DNA of 15,200 nucleotides from UBA5972 sp964466385 (GTDB lineage: Bacteria > Pseudomonadota > Alphaproteobacteria > Rhodobacterales > Rhodobacteraceae). The position numbers and the translations under genes are program-made. Below the pieces are notes generated by a model. The model was not told the DNA's origin. It did no database searches and saw only the letters and a list, made by a program, of their open reading frames with translations. Position 1 is the stretch's first letter. Each line of letters starts with the position of its first letter. Of this stretch, positions 5,690-13,322 are shown in pieces. The stretch spans positions 1-15,200 of the forward strand of contig CAYXNM010000065.1 in NCBI GenBank assembly GCA_964466385.1, read 5' to 3'.

Positions 5690-7435
5690 ATGAACCTATT
5701 TGCCGATATCAAATCTCTGGTGCTTGCGGCCCTCTCCGGGCTGGAGGCCGACGGTGTCCTGCCCGATGGGCTTGATTATGCCAACGTTTCGGTCGAACCG
5801 CCACGTGATCCGCTTCACGGTGACATGGCCACCAACGCGGCCATGGTGCTGGCCAAACCCGCCGGGCTGAAACCGCGTGACATTGCCGCAGCACTTGCCC
5901 AAAAGCTGAATGAGGACGACGCAATCATTGCCGCAGATGTTGCGGGGCCGGGGTTCCTCAATTTGCGGCTTGCGCCGGCGCTGTGGCGCGGAATCATTCC
6001 GGTTGCCCTGAAGGCCGGGGCGGATTTCGGGCGCTCGGACATGGGGGCGGGGCAGCGGATCAACGTTGAATTCGTCAGCGCCAACCCGACCGGTCCCTTG
6101 CATGTGGGGCATACGCGCGGGGCCGTCTTTGGCGACGCGCTGGCCTCGTTGCTGGACTTTGCTGGATACGACGTAACGCGGGAATACTACATCAACGATG
6201 GTGGCGCACAGGTCGATGTGCTGGCGCGCTCGGTTTACCTCAGATATCTGGAGGCCAGCGGCCAGCAAGTGCAATTCGAAGAAGGCACCTATCCCGGCGA
6301 TTACCTGATCGCCGTGGGGCAGGCCGTTTTCGATACCCACGGTGACGCGCTGGTCGGCAGGCCCGAAAGCGAATGGCTGGAAGAACTGCGCGCATTTGCC
6401 ACCAACGCGATGATGGACATGATCCGGGGCGATCTTGACTCGCTTGGCGTCAGAATGGACGCGTTTTATTCCGAAAAGTCGCTTTACGGAACCGGGCGGA
6501 TCGAGGCAGCCCTTGCCGATCTTGATGCCAAGGGGTTGATTTATGAAGGGTATCTGGACCCGCCCAAGGGCAAGAAGCCCGAAGATTGGGAGCCGCGCAA
6601 ACAAACACTGTTCAAATCCACAGCCCACGGGGACGACGTCGACCGCCCGGTTCGCAAATCCGATGGCGCGTGGACCTATTTCGCCCCTGACATCGCTTAT
6701 CATTTTGACAAGATCGAACGGGGCTTTGACGGGCTGATCGACATTTTCGGCGCGGATCACGGGGGCTATGTCAAGCGCATGAAGGCGGCGGTTTCGGCGC
6801 TGTCGGAGGGGCGGGTGCCGCTTGATATCAAGCTGACGCAACTTGTGCGGCTGTTCAAGAACGGTGCGCCTTTCAAGATGTCCAAGCGCGCGGGTACTTA
6901 CGTGCTGCTCAGCGACGTGGTGGCGCGGGCGGGCAAGGATGTGACCCGTTTCGTCATGCTCACGCGCAAGAACGACGCGCCGCTGGATTTCGATTTCGAT
7001 CTGGTGCTGGAACAGTCAAAGGACAATCCGGTCTATTACGTGCAATATGCGCACGCCCGTATCTGTTCGGTCCTGGGCCGGGCCGGGGCGGCGGGGCTTG
7101 ACGTTTCTGACACAGCTTTGCTGGCGGCGGATCTGGATGAAATCGCCCATCCGGCGGAAATGGATCTGATCCGCAAACTGGCGGAATGGCCGCGATTGCT
7201 GGAACTTGCCGCGCGCCACCATGAACCCCACCGGGTTGCCTTTTACCTTTACGAACTGGCCTCGGAATTCCACGCGCTCTGGAACAAGGGCAACGAGGTG
7301 CCCGAACTTCGGTTCCTGCAAGAGTCAAATCCGCAACGCTCTGGTGGAAAAATCGCCCTGATTTCCGCAGTTTGTGTTGTGATTTCAGCAGGTCTTGGTA
7401 TCCTTGGCGTAACCCCGATGAAGGAAATGCGGTAA
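5690..7435 (+). CDS. argS: Arginyl-tRNA synthetase
   Basis: ArgRS charges tRNA-Arg with arginine using ATP. The 581-residue protein is a class I synthetase of normal length. An N-terminal Add-1-type domain (about 1-95) includes HGDMATNAAMVLAK. The ATP-binding HIGH signature appears as HVGH at 138-141 within ANPTGPLHVGHTRG. EYYINDGGAQVD follows, and KMSK is at 396-399 (FKMSKRAGTYV). The C-terminal DALR anticodon-binding domain starts near YYVQYAHARICSVL. A canonical KMSK is worth noting because many ArgRS lack it. The ATG at 5690 gives the expected MNLFADIK start; the ribosome binding site is poor. The gene heads a rightward series followed by a SPOR-domain gene 78 nt downstream, an order I recall as conserved in Rhodobacteraceae. 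Confidence 0.97.
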   Translation: MNLFADIKSLVLAALSGLEADGVLPDGLDYANVSVEPPRDPLHGDMATNAAMVLAKPAGLKPRDIAAALAQKLNEDDAIIAADVAGPGFLNLRLAPALWRGIIPVALKAGADFGRSDMGAGQRINVEFVSANPTGPLHVGHTRGAVFGDALASLLDFAGYDVTREYYINDGGAQVDVLARSVYLRYLEASGQQVQFEEGTYPGDYLIAVGQAVFDTHGDALVGRPESEWLEELRAFATNAMMDMIRGDLDSLGVRMDAFYSEKSLYGTGRIEAALADLDAKGLIYEGYLDPPKGKKPEDWEPRKQTLFKSTAHGDDVDRPVRKSDGAWTYFAPDIAYHFDKIERGFDGLIDIFGADHGGYVKRMKAAVSALSEGRVPLDIKLTQLVRLFKNGAPFKMSKRAGTYVLLSDVVARAGKDVTRFVMLTRKNDAPLDFDFDLVLEQSKDNPVYYVQYAHARICSVLGRAGAAGLDVSDTALLAADLDEIAHPAEMDLIRKLAEWPRLLELAARHHEPHRVAFYLYELASEFHALWNKGNEVPELRFLQESNPQRSGGKIALISAVCVVISAGLGILGVTPMKEMR

Positions 7436-7513
7436 CATCCGCACAAAAAAACCACATCTGGGGATCGAGGCAGAAGCGCCCACTAAATGAGGCGTGTATA
7501 TAGGGGCAAGGAA

Positions 7514-8389
7514 ATGTCGGAGCAGGCATTCATGAGCTATCGCGACTTCAAGCCGGACCGGTTTCACACCGGCCTGTTGTCGGCGTTCGCCAACTGGGCC
7601 GGGGCGGTCGTTTCGGTCTTTCTGGTGGTCGGTCTGGTTTTCTGGGGCTACAAACTTGCGATCCGCGATGTCACCGAGGTTCCGGTCGTGCGCGCGATGG
7701 AAGGCCCCTTGCGTATTCAGCCGAACGATCCCGGCGGCGAGATCGTTGCCCATCAAGGGCTTGCGGTCAATTCCGTCCAGTCCGAGGGCAAGGTTCAGAC
7801 CCCGCCCGATACCGTGGTTCTGGCGCCCGCACCCATTGACCTCACGCGCGAGGACATGACGGTGACGCAACTGCGCCCGCAGCTTGACAATCTCAGCGAC
7901 GTGAGCGCGCAAACGGATGTGGACGCGCGCGCCGCCATCGAAGCTGCCGTTCTGGCTGCCGTTACCGAAGCAAACGCGCCGGTTGACGTCAGGCTTGCCG
8001 CTGTGCCCGGCGTGAAATCGTCGCCCCGGCCGCGCGCGCGGATCCGCGTTGCCTCCGCAGCAAACGCGGCAACCGATCCCGCAACGGCTGAAATGCTGTC
8101 CATGGCAGGGATCGACGTCGATCCGGTTCTTGTGACCAGCGGCACGAAACTTGTCCAGCTTGGCGCCTTTGACGATCGCGCGAGCGCCATCAAGGAATGG
8201 CAGCATATCGTTGCGCGCCACGGCGATCTGATCGGCGTGCATAAACGCTTTATCCAGGAAGCCGAAAGCGGGGGGCGGAAATTCTATCGCCTCAGGATGG
8301 TCGGGTTCGAAAGCCTCGGCGATTCACGGCGTCTGTGTTCGGCGCTGCTGGCACGCGGAACCCCCTGCATTCCCGTCACCGCGCGGTGA
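7514..8389 (+). CDS. SPOR-domain, single-pass inner-membrane protein
   Basis: The protein (291 residues from this start) has a short cytoplasmic N terminus, one membrane helix at about 29-50 (GAVVSVFLVVGLVFWGYKLA), and a long low-complexity Ala/Pro/Val/Asp-rich periplasmic linker. A C-terminal SPOR domain at about 210-291 begins GTKLVQLGAFDDRASAI and includes FYRLRMVGFESLGDSRRLC. SPOR domains bind denuded septal peptidoglycan, so a cell-envelope or division role is likely; no specific partner can be named. The start is uncertain. ATG 7514 has AGGGG 7 nt upstream and is preferred; ATG 7487 has no good ribosome binding site, and ATG 7532 is also possible. Its stop overlaps the nagZ start by one base (TGATG), so the two are translationally coupled, linking it to peptidoglycan metabolism. 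Confidence 0.88.
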   Translation: MSEQAFMSYRDFKPDRFHTGLLSAFANWAGAVVSVFLVVGLVFWGYKLAIRDVTEVPVVRAMEGPLRIQPNDPGGEIVAHQGLAVNSVQSEGKVQTPPDTVVLAPAPIDLTREDMTVTQLRPQLDNLSDVSAQTDVDARAAIEAAVLAAVTEANAPVDVRLAAVPGVKSSPRPRARIRVASAANAATDPATAEMLSMAGIDVDPVLVTSGTKLVQLGAFDDRASAIKEWQHIVARHGDLIGVHKRFIQEAESGGRKFYRLRMVGFESLGDSRRLCSALLARGTPCIPVTAR

Positions 8390-9387
8390 TGGAAAGGAAC
8401 GGCGCCACGATCCTTGGCGTTGAGGGGCCAGCCCTGAGCGCGGATGAAAAGCGGTTCTATCGCGATGCTGACCCCTGGGGGTTCATCCTCTTTGCACGCA
8501 ATCTGGAAACCCCCGATCAGATCCGCAAACTCTGTGACGGCCTGCGCGACTGTGTGGGGCGCCGCGCGGTCATTCTGATCGATCAGGAAGGCGGGCGTGT
8601 CGCCCGTCTGCGCGCACCGCACTGGCTTGAATGGTTGCCCGCACTTGAGCAGATGGAAAGGGCCGGGCCGAAAACCGGTCCCCGCGCCATGTGGATCCGC
8701 TATCGCCTGATCGCCGAGGAGCTGTCCGCCCTGGGCATCGACACGAATTGCGCGCCGATTGCCGATATTCCGTCGACCGGGGTCCACCCGATCATTCGCA
8801 ATCGCTGCTATGGAACGGATGTTTCAAGCGTGGTTTCGGCGGCAAGGGAGGTCGCACGCGGCCTGCTTGACGGGGGTGTTCTGCCGGTTTTGAAACATAT
8901 TCCCGGTCATGGGCGCCCGTCTGCGGACAGCCACACCGATCTGCCGCGCACCCAGGCGGCACTGGACGACCTGCGCGCGACGGATTTCGCGGCTTTCGCG
9001 GCCCTGTCCGATCTTCCCATGGCGATGACGGCGCATGTGGTTTACGAAGCCCTCGATCCGGATCATTGCGCGACCCTGTCGCGCGATGTCATCGCCTATA
9101 TTCGGCGTGAAATCGGCTTTGACGGCCTGCTGATGACCGACGATCTTTCCATGTCGGCCCTTGGCGGCAGTTTTCGCGACCGGGCGAGGGGCGCGCTGGC
9201 GGCCGGTTGTGATCTTGTGCTGCATTGCAACGGCGAGATGGCCGAAATGACGGCGGTCGTCTCGGCTGCGGGAAGGCTGGGCGAAAAGGCCGCCGCGGGC
9301 GCGGACCGCGCGCTGGCCCAAAGGCGCGATCCTTTGCCGATGGACCGCAGCGCCCTCTTGGCTGAACTGGCAGAGGTGCTATGCTAG
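8389..9387 (+). CDS. nagZ: Beta-N-acetylhexosaminidase NagZ (GH3)
   Basis: NagZ removes N-acetylglucosamine from anhydromuropeptides in the cytoplasm during peptidoglycan recycling; its products can induce AmpC-type beta-lactamases in some bacteria. The 332-residue protein is of family length. It shows LIDQEGGRVARLR, the KHIPGHG motif at 169-175 followed by S181-H182 of the mobile catalytic loop, and MTDDLSMSAL at 249-258, whose DD pair (251/252) contains the nucleophilic aspartate. The ATG at 8389 is chosen because it overlaps the preceding stop and yields the usual TILGVEGPALS beginning. scpA follows after 6 nt, so nagZ sits in an operon with envelope and chromosome-segregation genes. Confidence 0.95.
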   Translation: MERNGATILGVEGPALSADEKRFYRDADPWGFILFARNLETPDQIRKLCDGLRDCVGRRAVILIDQEGGRVARLRAPHWLEWLPALEQMERAGPKTGPRAMWIRYRLIAEELSALGIDTNCAPIADIPSTGVHPIIRNRCYGTDVSSVVSAAREVARGLLDGGVLPVLKHIPGHGRPSADSHTDLPRTQAALDDLRATDFAAFAALSDLPMAMTAHVVYEALDPDHCATLSRDVIAYIRREIGFDGLLMTDDLSMSALGGSFRDRARGALAAGCDLVLHCNGEMAEMTAVVSAAGRLGEKAAAGADRALAQRRDPLPMDRSALLAELAEVLC

Positions 9388-9393
9388 CGCCCA

Positions 9394-10200
9394 ATGGGTG
9401 ACACGCACGAATTTGATTCTTCTCCGAACCGTCAGGGCAATGACGACCCCCTGCCGGGTTCTGCGCTGATCATCGACATCGACGGGTTTGAAGGTCCGCT
9501 TGACCTATTGTTGACACTGGCGCGGACGCAAAAGGTCGATGTGGCCAGGATCTCGATCCTTGAACTGGCGGAACAGTACCTTTCCTTCATTGACCGCGCC
9601 AAATCCCTGCGTCTTGAACTGGCCGCCGATTATCTGGTGATGGCCGCGTGGATGGCGTTTTTGAAATCCCGTCTGCTCTTGCCGCCGGACCCCGAGGATG
9701 AAGGCCCGTCCGGTTCCGAACTGGCCGCACATCTGGCGTTTCAGCTTGAACGGCTGGAGGCCATGCGCCGGTCCGCGGCCCGCCTGATGGCCCGTGACCG
9801 GCTGGGGCGTGATTTCTTTCAGCGCGGAATCCCCGAGGAGGTTACGGCAACCCGGCGCATCAACTATACCGCAACGGTTCTTGATCTGATGCAGGCCTAT
9901 GCGCGCGTGCGCACGCGCGACGACTTTGAGCCGCTTTCGCTGAAACGCGACAGTGTCTTTACGATGGAACAGGCGCTGGAGCGCATGAAGTCGCTGTTGG
10001 GGCACGCGCTGGAATGGGGTGATCTGTTGCAGTTCTTGCCCGAGGACTGGTCAGGCGACCCGGCGAAACGACGCTCGGCCACGGCGGCGACATTTGCAGC
10101 GTCGCTGGAACTGGCGAAACTGGGGCAGATCGAGATACAACAGAACGAAGTATTCGCACCGATCATGGTGCGGGCAAAAGGTTTGCAAAATGGACGTTGA
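9394..10200 (+). CDS. scpA: Segregation and condensation protein ScpA (kleisin)
   Basis: ScpA is the kleisin that bridges SMC heads and, with ScpB, forms the bacterial condensin organising the nucleoid. The 268-residue protein has a variable, probably flexible N-terminal stretch (about 1-30), then the hallmark FEGPLDLLLTLARTQKVDV near 32-50, ADYLVMAAWMAFLKSRLLLP around 79-98, and a C-terminal winged-helix region ending in GQIEIQQNEVFAPIMVRA. Length and motifs are normal. It starts 6 nt after nagZ and overlaps scpB by 11 nt, implying coupled synthesis of the two subunits. An 18-bp alternating GC palindrome lies within it (9902-9919). Confidence 0.94.
   Translation: MGDTHEFDSSPNRQGNDDPLPGSALIIDIDGFEGPLDLLLTLARTQKVDVARISILELAEQYLSFIDRAKSLRLELAADYLVMAAWMAFLKSRLLLPPDPEDEGPSGSELAAHLAFQLERLEAMRRSAARLMARDRLGRDFFQRGIPEEVTATRRINYTATVLDLMQAYARVRTRDDFEPLSLKRDSVFTMEQALERMKSLLGHALEWGDLLQFLPEDWSGDPAKRRSATAATFAASLELAKLGQIEIQQNEVFAPIMVRAKGLQNGR
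9902..9919. repeat. 18-bp alternating purine-pyrimidine palindrome inside scpA
   Basis: CGCGCGTGCGCACGCGCG is a perfect palindrome and strictly alternates pyrimidine and purine, a composition prone to Z-form or cruciform structure. It encodes part of ARVRTR in ScpA, so it may simply reflect GC-rich arginine and alanine codons. Confidence 0.6.
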
Positions 10201-10855
10201 GACCGAGAATGTCGCCGAGAGCCTGTTTGAGGCTCCGCCCATGGCCGAGCAGGAACGCATGGTCGAGGCGATCCTCTTTGCCAGTGCCGAACCGCTGAGC
10301 CTGCGTGAAATCGGCGAGCGCCTGCCCCATGGAAGCGACCCGGCCGAGGCGATCGCGCGGTTGCGAAAACGCTTTGAGGGGCGCGGCGTTGCGCTGATGA
10401 AACTTGGCGACGGCTGGGCGATGCGCACCGCTCCCGATCTGGGGTTCCTGATGCAAAAGGAACGCGTGGAAACCCGCAAATTGTCGCGTGCAGCGATCGA
10501 AACCCTGGCCATCATCGCCTATCATCAGCCCGTCACGCGCGCGGAAATCGAGCAGATCCGTGGTGTATCCGTCTCGCGCGGGACCGTGGACTTGCTGATG
10601 GAGCTTGACTGGATCAAGCTTGGCCGGCGGCGGATGACACCGGGGCGACCGGTCACGTTTCTGGTGACGGCACCCTTTCTGGATCATTTCGGCCTGGAAA
10701 GTGCACGCGATTTGCCGGGCATCAAGGAATTGCGGGACTCGGGCCTTCTGGACAACCGCCCGCCACCCGGTGTGATGCCGGGGGTCGAAAGCGAAGATCC
10801 CGATCAGGGCGAGGATTGGCAGGAAGCGGACGATCAGGAAGAAATGTTCGACTGA
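10190..10855 (+). CDS. scpB: Segregation and condensation protein ScpB
   Basis: ScpB dimers bind the kleisin ScpA in the SMC-ScpAB condensin. The 221-residue protein has two winged-helix parts: EQERMVEAILFASAEPLSLREIGERLP (about 20-46) and LSRAAIETLAIIAYHQPVTRAEIEQIRGVSVSRGTVDLLMELDWIKLGRR (about 98-147), the latter containing the family signature. GRPVTFLVTAPFLDHFGL and a C-terminal proline-rich then very acidic tail (DPDQGEDWQEADDQEEMFD) follow. The ATG at 10190 lies inside the end of scpA (11-nt overlap) and gives the conserved N-terminal layout; upstream in-frame codons would read through scpA. The last 21 codons are duplicated downstream (10974-11037) with one E-to-G change, so the gene abuts a rearrangement scar. 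tatA, which I recall after scpB in many Rhodobacteraceae, is absent here. Confidence 0.94.
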   Translation: MDVETENVAESLFEAPPMAEQERMVEAILFASAEPLSLREIGERLPHGSDPAEAIARLRKRFEGRGVALMKLGDGWAMRTAPDLGFLMQKERVETRKLSRAAIETLAIIAYHQPVTRAEIEQIRGVSVSRGTVDLLMELDWIKLGRRRMTPGRPVTFLVTAPFLDHFGLESARDLPGIKELRDSGLLDNRPPPGVMPGVESEDPDQGEDWQEADDQEEMFD

Positions 10856-10976
10856 GCGCGCCTTCCGCACCGAACCGTAAGTCGGACAATTGTCCGACCT
10901 ACCTGTCGCGTTTTCAGGCGGCCTTGTCGGCCTCCGGTGCAAACCTGAACTGCCATGTCCGCCCCAAGCAAATCGA
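10792..10976. repeat. Tandem duplication, copy 1: scpB tail, palindrome, fadJ fragments
   Basis: Copy 1 begins inside scpB, covers its last 21 codons, the first palindrome (10877-10902) and a copy of the last fadJ codons with stop (10911-10943, complement). It then jumps at the shared GCAAA to a 33-nt copy of internal fadJ (10944-10976, matching 11227-11259 at 30 of 33). Over 10792-10902 only 4 of 111 bases differ from copy 2. The unit is best seen as a tandem copy of the scpB-fadJ junction with an internal fadJ deletion. Confidence 0.85.
10881..10898. repeat. 18-bp perfect palindrome, copy 1
   Basis: GTCGGACAATTGTCCGAC is its own reverse complement. It is flanked by GTAA on the left and CTAC on the right. 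It lies in the convergent scpB/fadJ intergenic space and could form a terminator-like stem in either transcript, though no long T tract follows. Confidence 0.75.
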
Positions 10977-11131
10977 AGATCCCGATCAGGGCGAGGATTG
11001 GCAGGGAGCGGACGATCAGGAAGAAATGTTCGACTGAGCGCACCTTCCGCACCGAACCGTAGGTCGGACAATTGTCCGACTTACGCCGGGTCATCGTGTT
11101 TTCAGGCGGCCTTGTCGGCCTCCGGTGCAAA
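10974..11131. repeat. Tandem duplication, copy 2, joined to intact fadJ
   Basis: Offset 182 bp from copy 1. It carries a second, detached copy of the scpB tail and stop (to 11037), the second palindrome, and the true 3' end of fadJ (from 11102). Junction bases AATCGA/CGAAG show a 3-nt microhomology (CGA) between internal fadJ and scpB. Between palindrome and fadJ the copies differ: 8 bp in copy 1, 14 unrelated bp here. Confidence 0.85.
11063..11080. repeat. 18-bp perfect palindrome, copy 2, flanks reversed
   Basis: Same 18-mer as 10881-10898, but flanked by GTAG on the left and TTAC on the right. The 26-nt unit (11059-11084) is therefore the exact reverse complement of 10877-10902. Confidence 0.75.
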
Positions 11132-13303
11132 TCGACCGTAAAACGTCTCGCCGTTTTTAGCCATTTCGCGCAACAGGGCAGGGGGGTCGAACCGCTCGCC
11201 GTAGGTTGCGGCAAGGCGCTCGCAAATCTGAACCGCCATCTCCGCCCCAAGCAAATCGAGCGAGGCAAACGGCCCGCCGGACCAGGGCGCAAAGCCCCAG
11301 CCAAGGATCGCGCCGACATCGCCTTCGCGGATATCCTCCAACACGCCTTCTTCCAGCGCGCGCACGGCTTCCAGCGACTGGGCCAGCATGAGGCGCGATT
11401 TCACGTCCTCAAGCGGAGGTTGCTCGGCCGCGGCAGGCCAGTTTTCCTGCAAACCGTCCCACAGACCCGTGCGCTTGCCATTGTCGTCATAGCTGTAGAA
11501 CCCGGCATTGGTCTTGCGGCCATATCGCCCCTCGTTGAACAGCTTGAACATGACTTCGTCAGCCTCTTCGTTCTGGTATTCATTGCCCATGGCGGCTTTG
11601 GTCGCCTTGGCGATTTTGACCCCCAGATCGATCGAGGTTTCGTCGGTCAGTTGCAACGGTCCTAGCGGCATGCCGAACAGTTTGGCGGCGTTTTCGATCA
11701 AAGCCGGTTCGACCCCTTCGTGGATCATGCGCACGCCTTCGTTGATGTAAGGGATGATGCAGCGGTTGGCATAAAAGAACCGCGCGTCGTTGACAACGAT
11801 CGGCGTTTTGCGGATTTGTCGAACAAAATCAAGGGCTTTGGCGACGGCGCGCGGGCCGGTTTCGTGGCCCTTGATGATTTCGACAAGGTTCATTTTGTGA
11901 ACCGGGCTGAAGAAATGGATGCCGATGAATTGCTCGGGCCGTGCACTGGCCGTCGCCAGCGAGCTGATCGGCAGGGTCGAGGTGTTGGTGGCAAAGATGC
12001 AATCCTCGGGGATCACCGCTTCGGCCTGTTTGGTGACACCGGCTTTGACCTCGGGGTCTTCAAAGACGGCTTCGACGATCAAATCACACCCCGCAAGGGC
12101 GGCGTAATCGGCGGTGGCGGTGATGCGCGACAGCACCTGGGTTTTCTTGTCCTCGGTCACTTTCTTGCGCTTGATGCCACCATCGAGAATTCCGGCGGAA
12201 TGGGCCTTGCCCTTGTCCGCGGCCTCCTGGCTGGCGTCAATCAGAACAACCTCAATCCCGGCAAGGGCTGCGACATAGGCAATCCCTGCCCCCATCATGC
12301 CAGCCCCCAGAACGCCGACCTTTTTGACAGACTGATCGGCCACGTCCTTGGGGCGCACGGCCCCTTTGTCGAGCGCCTGTTTGTTCAGGAAAAGCGAGCG
12401 AATCATCGCGCTGGTCGAGGGCGTTGTCAGAACCTTTGTAAACCAGCGCGCCTCGATCTTGAGCGCGGTTTCAAAAGGCACCAGCGCGCCTTCGTAAATC
12501 GCCGCAAGCAAGGCTTTCGCCGCCGGGTAAACCCCTTGTGTCTTGCCGTGGATCATGACGCTGGCGCCAACGAACATGGGCAGACCCGAGGGCGTGTAAG
12601 GCGCGCCGCCGGGGTAACGATAGCCCTTGGCATCCCAAGGCTTCACCAGATCGCCGTCTTTGGCATTGTTGATCCAGTCCTTGGCAGCCTTGATCAGATC
12701 GTCCGCAGGAACAACCTGATCAATCAGGCCGAGCGCCTTCATCTTGGCAGGCGCCTGCATGCGACCCTCCATCAAAACGGGAGCCGCTGCCATCAGGCCG
12801 ATTTTACGCGAAACCCGCGTTGCTCCGCCTGCGCCGGGAAAGAGGCCGACCAGGATTTCCGGCAGGCCCATTTTCGCCTTGGGGTTGTCGGCAGCCACAA
12901 TGTGATGGCACGCAAGAGGCAGTTCAAACCCGATGCCTGCGGCGGTTCCCGGAACGGCGGCCACGATGGGTTTTCCGCCTTTCTTGGTTTTCCGGTCCAT
13001 GCCGGCAAGCTCGATCTTACGCAAAAGCCCATGCATCTGCATGATCCCGTCAAATATCCCCTTGGCAGGATTGTCGCCAGCACCCATGCCCGCAAGAACG
13101 TTGAGGTCCATCCCGCCCGCGAAATCCTTCTTGCCCGAGGTGATGATGATGCCTTTTACCACATCATCGCCAAGGGCTGTCTCCACATGTGCATCAAGCT
13201 CGGCAAGACCTTCAAAGGTCATGACATTCATGGATTTTCCGGGCACATCCCAGGTGATCGTCGCGATGCCATCATCGTCGAGTTTGTAAGTAAATTCGGT
13301 CAT
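11102..13303 (-). CDS. fadJ: Fatty-acid oxidation alpha subunit: enoyl-CoA hydratase / 3-hydroxyacyl-CoA dehydrogenase
   Basis: This bifunctional enzyme hydrates enoyl-CoA and oxidises the product with NAD in beta-oxidation. In the 733 residues, the N-terminal crotonase domain has KDFAGGMDLNVLAG and the two probable catalytic glutamates E127 (GFELPLACHH) and E149 (GLPEILVGLFPGAGG). A Rossmann fold starts at V329 with VGVLGAGMMGAGIA, followed by NTSTLPISSLA and IGIHFFSPVHKMNLVEIIKG, holding the dehydrogenase His and Glu. The C-terminal dehydrogenase domain ends in FAPEADKAA. FadB and FadJ are hard to separate by eye; the symbol is provisional. AAGGGA precedes the ATG. The gene lies 19 nt after the cupin gene in the gst-fadA-cupin-fadJ operon. 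Its last codons and an internal segment are duplicated next to scpB, but the gene itself is intact. Confidence 0.94.
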   Translation of the reverse strand: MTEFTYKLDDDGIATITWDVPGKSMNVMTFEGLAELDAHVETALGDDVVKGIIITSGKKDFAGGMDLNVLAGMGAGDNPAKGIFDGIMQMHGLLRKIELAGMDRKTKKGGKPIVAAVPGTAAGIGFELPLACHHIVAADNPKAKMGLPEILVGLFPGAGGATRVSRKIGLMAAAPVLMEGRMQAPAKMKALGLIDQVVPADDLIKAAKDWINNAKDGDLVKPWDAKGYRYPGGAPYTPSGLPMFVGASVMIHGKTQGVYPAAKALLAAIYEGALVPFETALKIEARWFTKVLTTPSTSAMIRSLFLNKQALDKGAVRPKDVADQSVKKVGVLGAGMMGAGIAYVAALAGIEVVLIDASQEAADKGKAHSAGILDGGIKRKKVTEDKKTQVLSRITATADYAALAGCDLIVEAVFEDPEVKAGVTKQAEAVIPEDCIFATNTSTLPISSLATASARPEQFIGIHFFSPVHKMNLVEIIKGHETGPRAVAKALDFVRQIRKTPIVVNDARFFYANRCIIPYINEGVRMIHEGVEPALIENAAKLFGMPLGPLQLTDETSIDLGVKIAKATKAAMGNEYQNEEADEVMFKLFNEGRYGRKTNAGFYSYDDNGKRTGLWDGLQENWPAAAEQPPLEDVKSRLMLAQSLEAVRALEEGVLEDIREGDVGAILGWGFAPWSGGPFASLDLLGAEMAVQICERLAATYGERFDPPALLREMAKNGETFYGRFAPEADKAA

Positions 13304-13322
13304 TTTCGTTCCCTTTCAGGGG

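Noticed and set aside
5696..6841. 381-codon open frame opposite argS
   Set aside because: Shadow of argS, which carries all synthetase motifs on the other strand.
10816..11037. 73-codon open frame that ends with a second ScpB-like acidic tail
   Set aside because: It arises from the tandem duplication; its first part is an out-of-frame reading of scpB and intergenic DNA, so it is not an independent gene.
10834..11319. 161-codon minus-strand frame containing IFDLLGADMAVQV, like internal FadJ
   Set aside because: The FadJ-like part is the 33-nt duplicated fragment; the rest is out of frame with fadJ. A scar, not a second fadJ.
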